From: Kluyvera ascorbata ATCC 33433 | GTDB taxonomy: Bacteria; Pseudomonadota; Gammaproteobacteria; Enterobacterales; Enterobacteriaceae | Direction: 5' to 3' | DNA: 46,095 nucleotides | Assembly: GCF_000735365.1 (NCBI RefSeq) | Contig: NZ_JMPL01000026.1 | Span: 1 to 46,095 of the forward strand | Part shown: in pieces, positions 43,828 to 46,095 of the stretch | Layout: each line of letters begins with the position of its first letter | How positions within the stretch are numbered: the stretch's first letter is position 1 | The notes under the pieces: generated by a model | The model's input: the letters and a program-made list of their open reading frames with translations, nothing else | The model's database searches: none | Told to the model about the DNA's origin: nothing | Made by a program: the position numbers and the translations under genes

Positions 43828-45216
43828 CTAGTGCTTTTCTTTTATTAAGTTGCGGCCATCTTTCGGCCGCAGTAGCAGGAACATCAGCGCGGATATCGCC
43901 GTAATCACGCCCATGGTAATAAAGGTATAGTGGAACTGATCGATGGTTGAGCCCACGATACTCTGATACGAACGCAGCACCGCGGCGCTGATGGCAACGC
44001 CGAGGCTAATCGACAGCTGTTGTGTTACCGCGAGCAGACTGTTGCCGCCGCTGGCGTTATCGTCCGTCAGGTCAGCAAGCGTAATCGTATTCATCGACGT
44101 GAACTGCGTCGACATCGCCATCCCCAGAACGAGCAGCGGCAGAATCAGCATCCATATCGGCATCGACGGCGATTGCAGCGAGAACTGCGCGATCATCAGT
44201 CCGATAAACAGCGTGACTCCCACCAATGTTTTCCGATAGCCCAAACGACGTAGTACGGCAGTGACGGTCGATTTAGCAATAATCGAACCGATTGCCGTCG
44301 GCGCCATCATGCAGCCCGCGATCAGCGCCGGATAACCGAAGCCCACCTGTAGCATCAATGGCATCAGGAACGGTACGCAGCCGGTACCCAGACGGGTGGC
44401 CAGATTACCCGCAATGCCGACAGAAAAGGTGCGCGTTTTGAACAGCGACAGCGAAATCAGCGGCGTAGGGTGTTTGCGCGCATGGCGGATATAGGCCAGC
44501 AATAGAATGATGCTGAGCAGGACTATCATTAAGGCCACCCAGCCCGATACGATTTGCTCCCCTAGCAGCTCCATACCGATGGAGAACAGCACCAGGCTTA
44601 GCCCGAAGAGCAGAAAGCCGGAGAAATCGAAGCGTCTGCGTGGCGTGGTGAAGTTCGGCATATATTTTCGGGCATACAGCATCCCAACAACGCCAATCGG
44701 TATGTTAATGAGGAAAATCCAATGCCACGTTGCCCAGGTAACGAATACGCCGCCGAGTACCGGGCCGAGAATCGGGCCAATCAACCCTGGCATGGTGACA
44801 AAGTTCAATACCGGCAGCAGTTCGCTTCGCGGATAAGCGCGTAGCAACGCCAGGCGTGCAACGGGCATCATCATGGCGCCGCCAATCCCCTGAATCACGC
44901 GGAAGATCACCAGCTCAGTCAGCGAGGAAGAGAGTGCGCAGGCCAAAGAGCCCAGGGTGAACAGGCTCACCGCTAACATAAAGACGCGACGGGTCCCGAA
45001 ACGGTCGGCCAGCCAGCCGCTAACCGGGATAAGCATCGCGACGGTAAGTGTATAGCTGATAATGGCCGACTGCATGGCCAGCGGTGAACGGTTAAGGCTA
45101 TGGGCGATGGCGGGAAGTGCAGTATTAAGAATAGTGGCATCCAACGCCTGCATAAAGAAGGCCATTGCCGCTATCCACGGCAGGCCGGCCATACTCCGCG
45201 CTTTCTTTTCTGTCAT
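43828..45216 (-). CDS. hsrA: DHA2-type MFS transporter HsrA
   Basis: A 462-residue membrane protein with about fourteen hydrophobic segments, of the EmrB/QacA drug-efflux branch. Motif A is seen as [13 protein letters not shown] (about 67-79) and motif C-like sequence as [20 protein letters not shown] (about 140-159). E. coli HsrA (YieO) is close throughout; its overexpression alters homocysteine and surface properties, and the substrate is unknown. The C-terminus ([11 protein letters not shown]) is, from memory, shorter than in E. coli. It follows yieP by 10 bases and converges on the rbsR remnant with only 2 bases between the stop codons. Confidence 0.94.
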   Translation of the reverse strand: MTEKKARSMAGLPWIAAMAFFMQALDATILNTALPAIAHSLNRSPLAMQSAIISYTLTVAMLIPVSGWLADRFGTRRVFMLAVSLFTLGSLACALSSSLTELVIFRVIQGIGGAMMMPVARLALLRAYPRSELLPVLNFVTMPGLIGPILGPVLGGVFVTWATWHWIFLINIPIGVVGMLYARKYMPNFTTPRRRFDFSGFLLFGLSLVLFSIGMELLGEQIVSGWVALMIVLLSIILLLAYIRHARKHPTPLISLSLFKTRTFSVGIAGNLATRLGTGCVPFLMPLMLQVGFGYPALIAGCMMAPTAIGSIIAKSTVTAVLRRLGYRKTLVGVTLFIGLMIAQFSLQSPSMPIWMLILPLLVLGMAMSTQFTSMNTITLADLTDDNASGGNSLLAVTQQLSISLGVAISAAVLRSYQSIVGSTIDQFHYTFITMGVITAISALMFLLLRPKDGRNLIKEKH

Positions 45217-45226
45217 TCGATGTCCT

Positions 45227-45931
45227 TTATACCGCTTCCCGGATATGCGGTGCGTTTAATAAAGCCTGGCATGCCAGAAACGCTTGCTGACCATCGCCGT
45301 CCTGTATTGCATCGACAATTGCCTGGTGGCTGGCAAGCTCAATCACTTCATCCTCGGTAATAGAGGTGAAATAGATGTGGTAAACGGAGTGGAAGAGTTT
45401 GGCGAAAGAGGTCAGGAACGGGTTGGCGCTCATTTCATAGATGTGCTCGTGCCAGGAGGTATCGATATCAATCCAGCGAGTACGGTCAAAGGCCTTCTCT
45501 AGGGTGGCCATTTCTTCCATTAATGTATTGAGATGGGCCTTTTGTTCGGCGGTACCTAATGTGGCGGCCAGCATGCACGCCTGCGGCTCAAGGCTACGAC
45601 GCAGCACCAAAAAGTGTTTCATCACCGCCTGGAAGTTATCGGTAGTAAGCCACCAGGAGATGAGCTCTGTGTCGAGGAAGTTCCAGTGCGCCTGTGGCAT
45701 GACGCGCGTGCCGATGCGTGGACGAGGAAGCAACATGCCTTTTGCTGAAAGCGTTTTAACCGCTTCACGAACGGCGGTTCGGCTTACGCCGAAAATTTCG
45801 CCCAGCTCCATCTCGCCAGGGAGAATGCTTTCTGGTGGATATTCGCCGGTGAGTATCTTCTGGGCTATTTTCTCAGCCAGGACCCAGGAGATGTTCTTTT
45901 GAGCTGCCAATTGCTGTGCACTTAGAGACAT
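45227..45931 (-). CDS. yieP: GntR/FadR-family regulator YieP
   Basis: A 234-residue regulator close to E. coli YieP (230). The N-terminal winged helix (about 10-75, with [20 protein letters not shown]) binds DNA. The C-terminal FCD domain (about 95-225) has the helical, metal/ligand-binding pattern with conserved His residues in [15 protein letters not shown] and FHSVYH. The ATG at 45931 ([13 protein letters not shown]) is preferred over that at 45940 because AGGA then has a normal spacing. It is co-transcribed with hsrA and may regulate it; true targets in this strain are unknown. Confidence 0.92.
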   Translation of the reverse strand: MSLSAQQLAAQKNISWVLAEKIAQKILTGEYPPESILPGEMELGEIFGVSRTAVREAVKTLSAKGMLLPRPRIGTRVMPQAHWNFLDTELISWWLTTDNFQAVMKHFLVLRRSLEPQACMLAATLGTAEQKAHLNTLMEEMATLEKAFDRTRWIDIDTSWHEHIYEMSANPFLTSFAKLFHSVYHIYFTSITEDEVIELASHQAIVDAIQDGDGQQAFLACQALLNAPHIREAV

Positions 45932-46095
45932 AAATGCCATTCCTATTATTTATCTTTCTTTAGTATGCCATTTGACGTGCTGAATCGGTGTTAAAAACAG
46001 CAGTTCAGGCTTTTTACGACGCATTGCTGCACGATTTGTTGAAAAAGAAAGCGAGCGGTAAATTATTTTAAATTTATGCTTGCGGGATCTCAATT

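Noticed and set aside
45941-46095. Upstream region of an rRNA operon at the right edge
   Set aside because: E. coli has rrnC beyond yieP, and the end of the window is AT-rich as rrn upstream regions are, but no rrn promoter, Fis site or 16S sequence can be identified within these bases.

Overview
This window is chromosomal DNA from a member of the Enterobacteriaceae. Its gene order, start sites and protein lengths follow the Escherichia coli oriC neighbourhood almost gene for gene: mdtL-yidZ-yieE-chrR-adeP-yieH, phoU-pstBACS, glmS-glmU, the atp operon, rsmG-mnmG, oriC, mioC-asnC-asnA, viaA-ravA, kup, rbsDACBK-rbsR and hsrA-yieP. Divergence from E. coli, together with a family PL9 pectate lyase gene between glmU and atpC, points to an Enterobacter/Lelliottia/Leclercia-like genus. 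The genus is inferred from memory of relatives, not from a search.

Layout. (1) 1-2963 is an accessory segment of uneven base composition: the AT-rich 3' end of a probable KAP-type NTPase gene, a GC-rich patch with two small damaged or unrecognised ORFs, and an AT-rich gene for a protein with a C-terminal TIR-like domain. It ends at a short sequence resembling the 3' end of mnmE, the kind of site used by SGI1-type integrative elements. (2) 2964-9418 returns to core sequence: a GNAT acetyltransferase, the MdtL efflux pump, the regulator YidZ, the phosphopantetheinyl transferase-like YieE, the flavin reductase ChrR, the adenine permease AdeP and the phosphatase YieH. (3) 9485-14163 is the Pho-regulated pstSCAB-phoU phosphate operon with two Pho boxes. 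(4) 14300-17727 holds glmS and glmU, which make the amino-sugar precursors of the cell envelope. (5) 17728-20767 is a variable insert: a secreted exopolygalacturonate lyase with a KdgR-like operator, REP elements, and an undescribed short transcription unit with two strong CRP-type palindromes and a 23-codon ORF. (6) 20721-27777 is the complete F1Fo ATP synthase operon (atpIBEFHAGDC, minus strand) with its promoter. (7) 28274-31780 has rsmG, mnmG, a complete oriC and mioC. (8) 31802-38491 has asnC/asnA, the RavA-ViaA chaperone pair and the potassium transporter Kup. (9) 38511-43825 is the ribose operon, whose repressor gene rbsR carries a large internal deletion. (10) 43828-45931 is the hsrA-yieP pair; the last 160 bases hold no gene.

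The observations most worth a second look are the mnmE-like junction bounding a probable defence-type island, the TIR-like protein with an unrecognised N-terminal half, the CRP-flanked small ORF or small RNA downstream of atpC, and the deleted rbsR, which probably leaves the ribose operon without normal repression.
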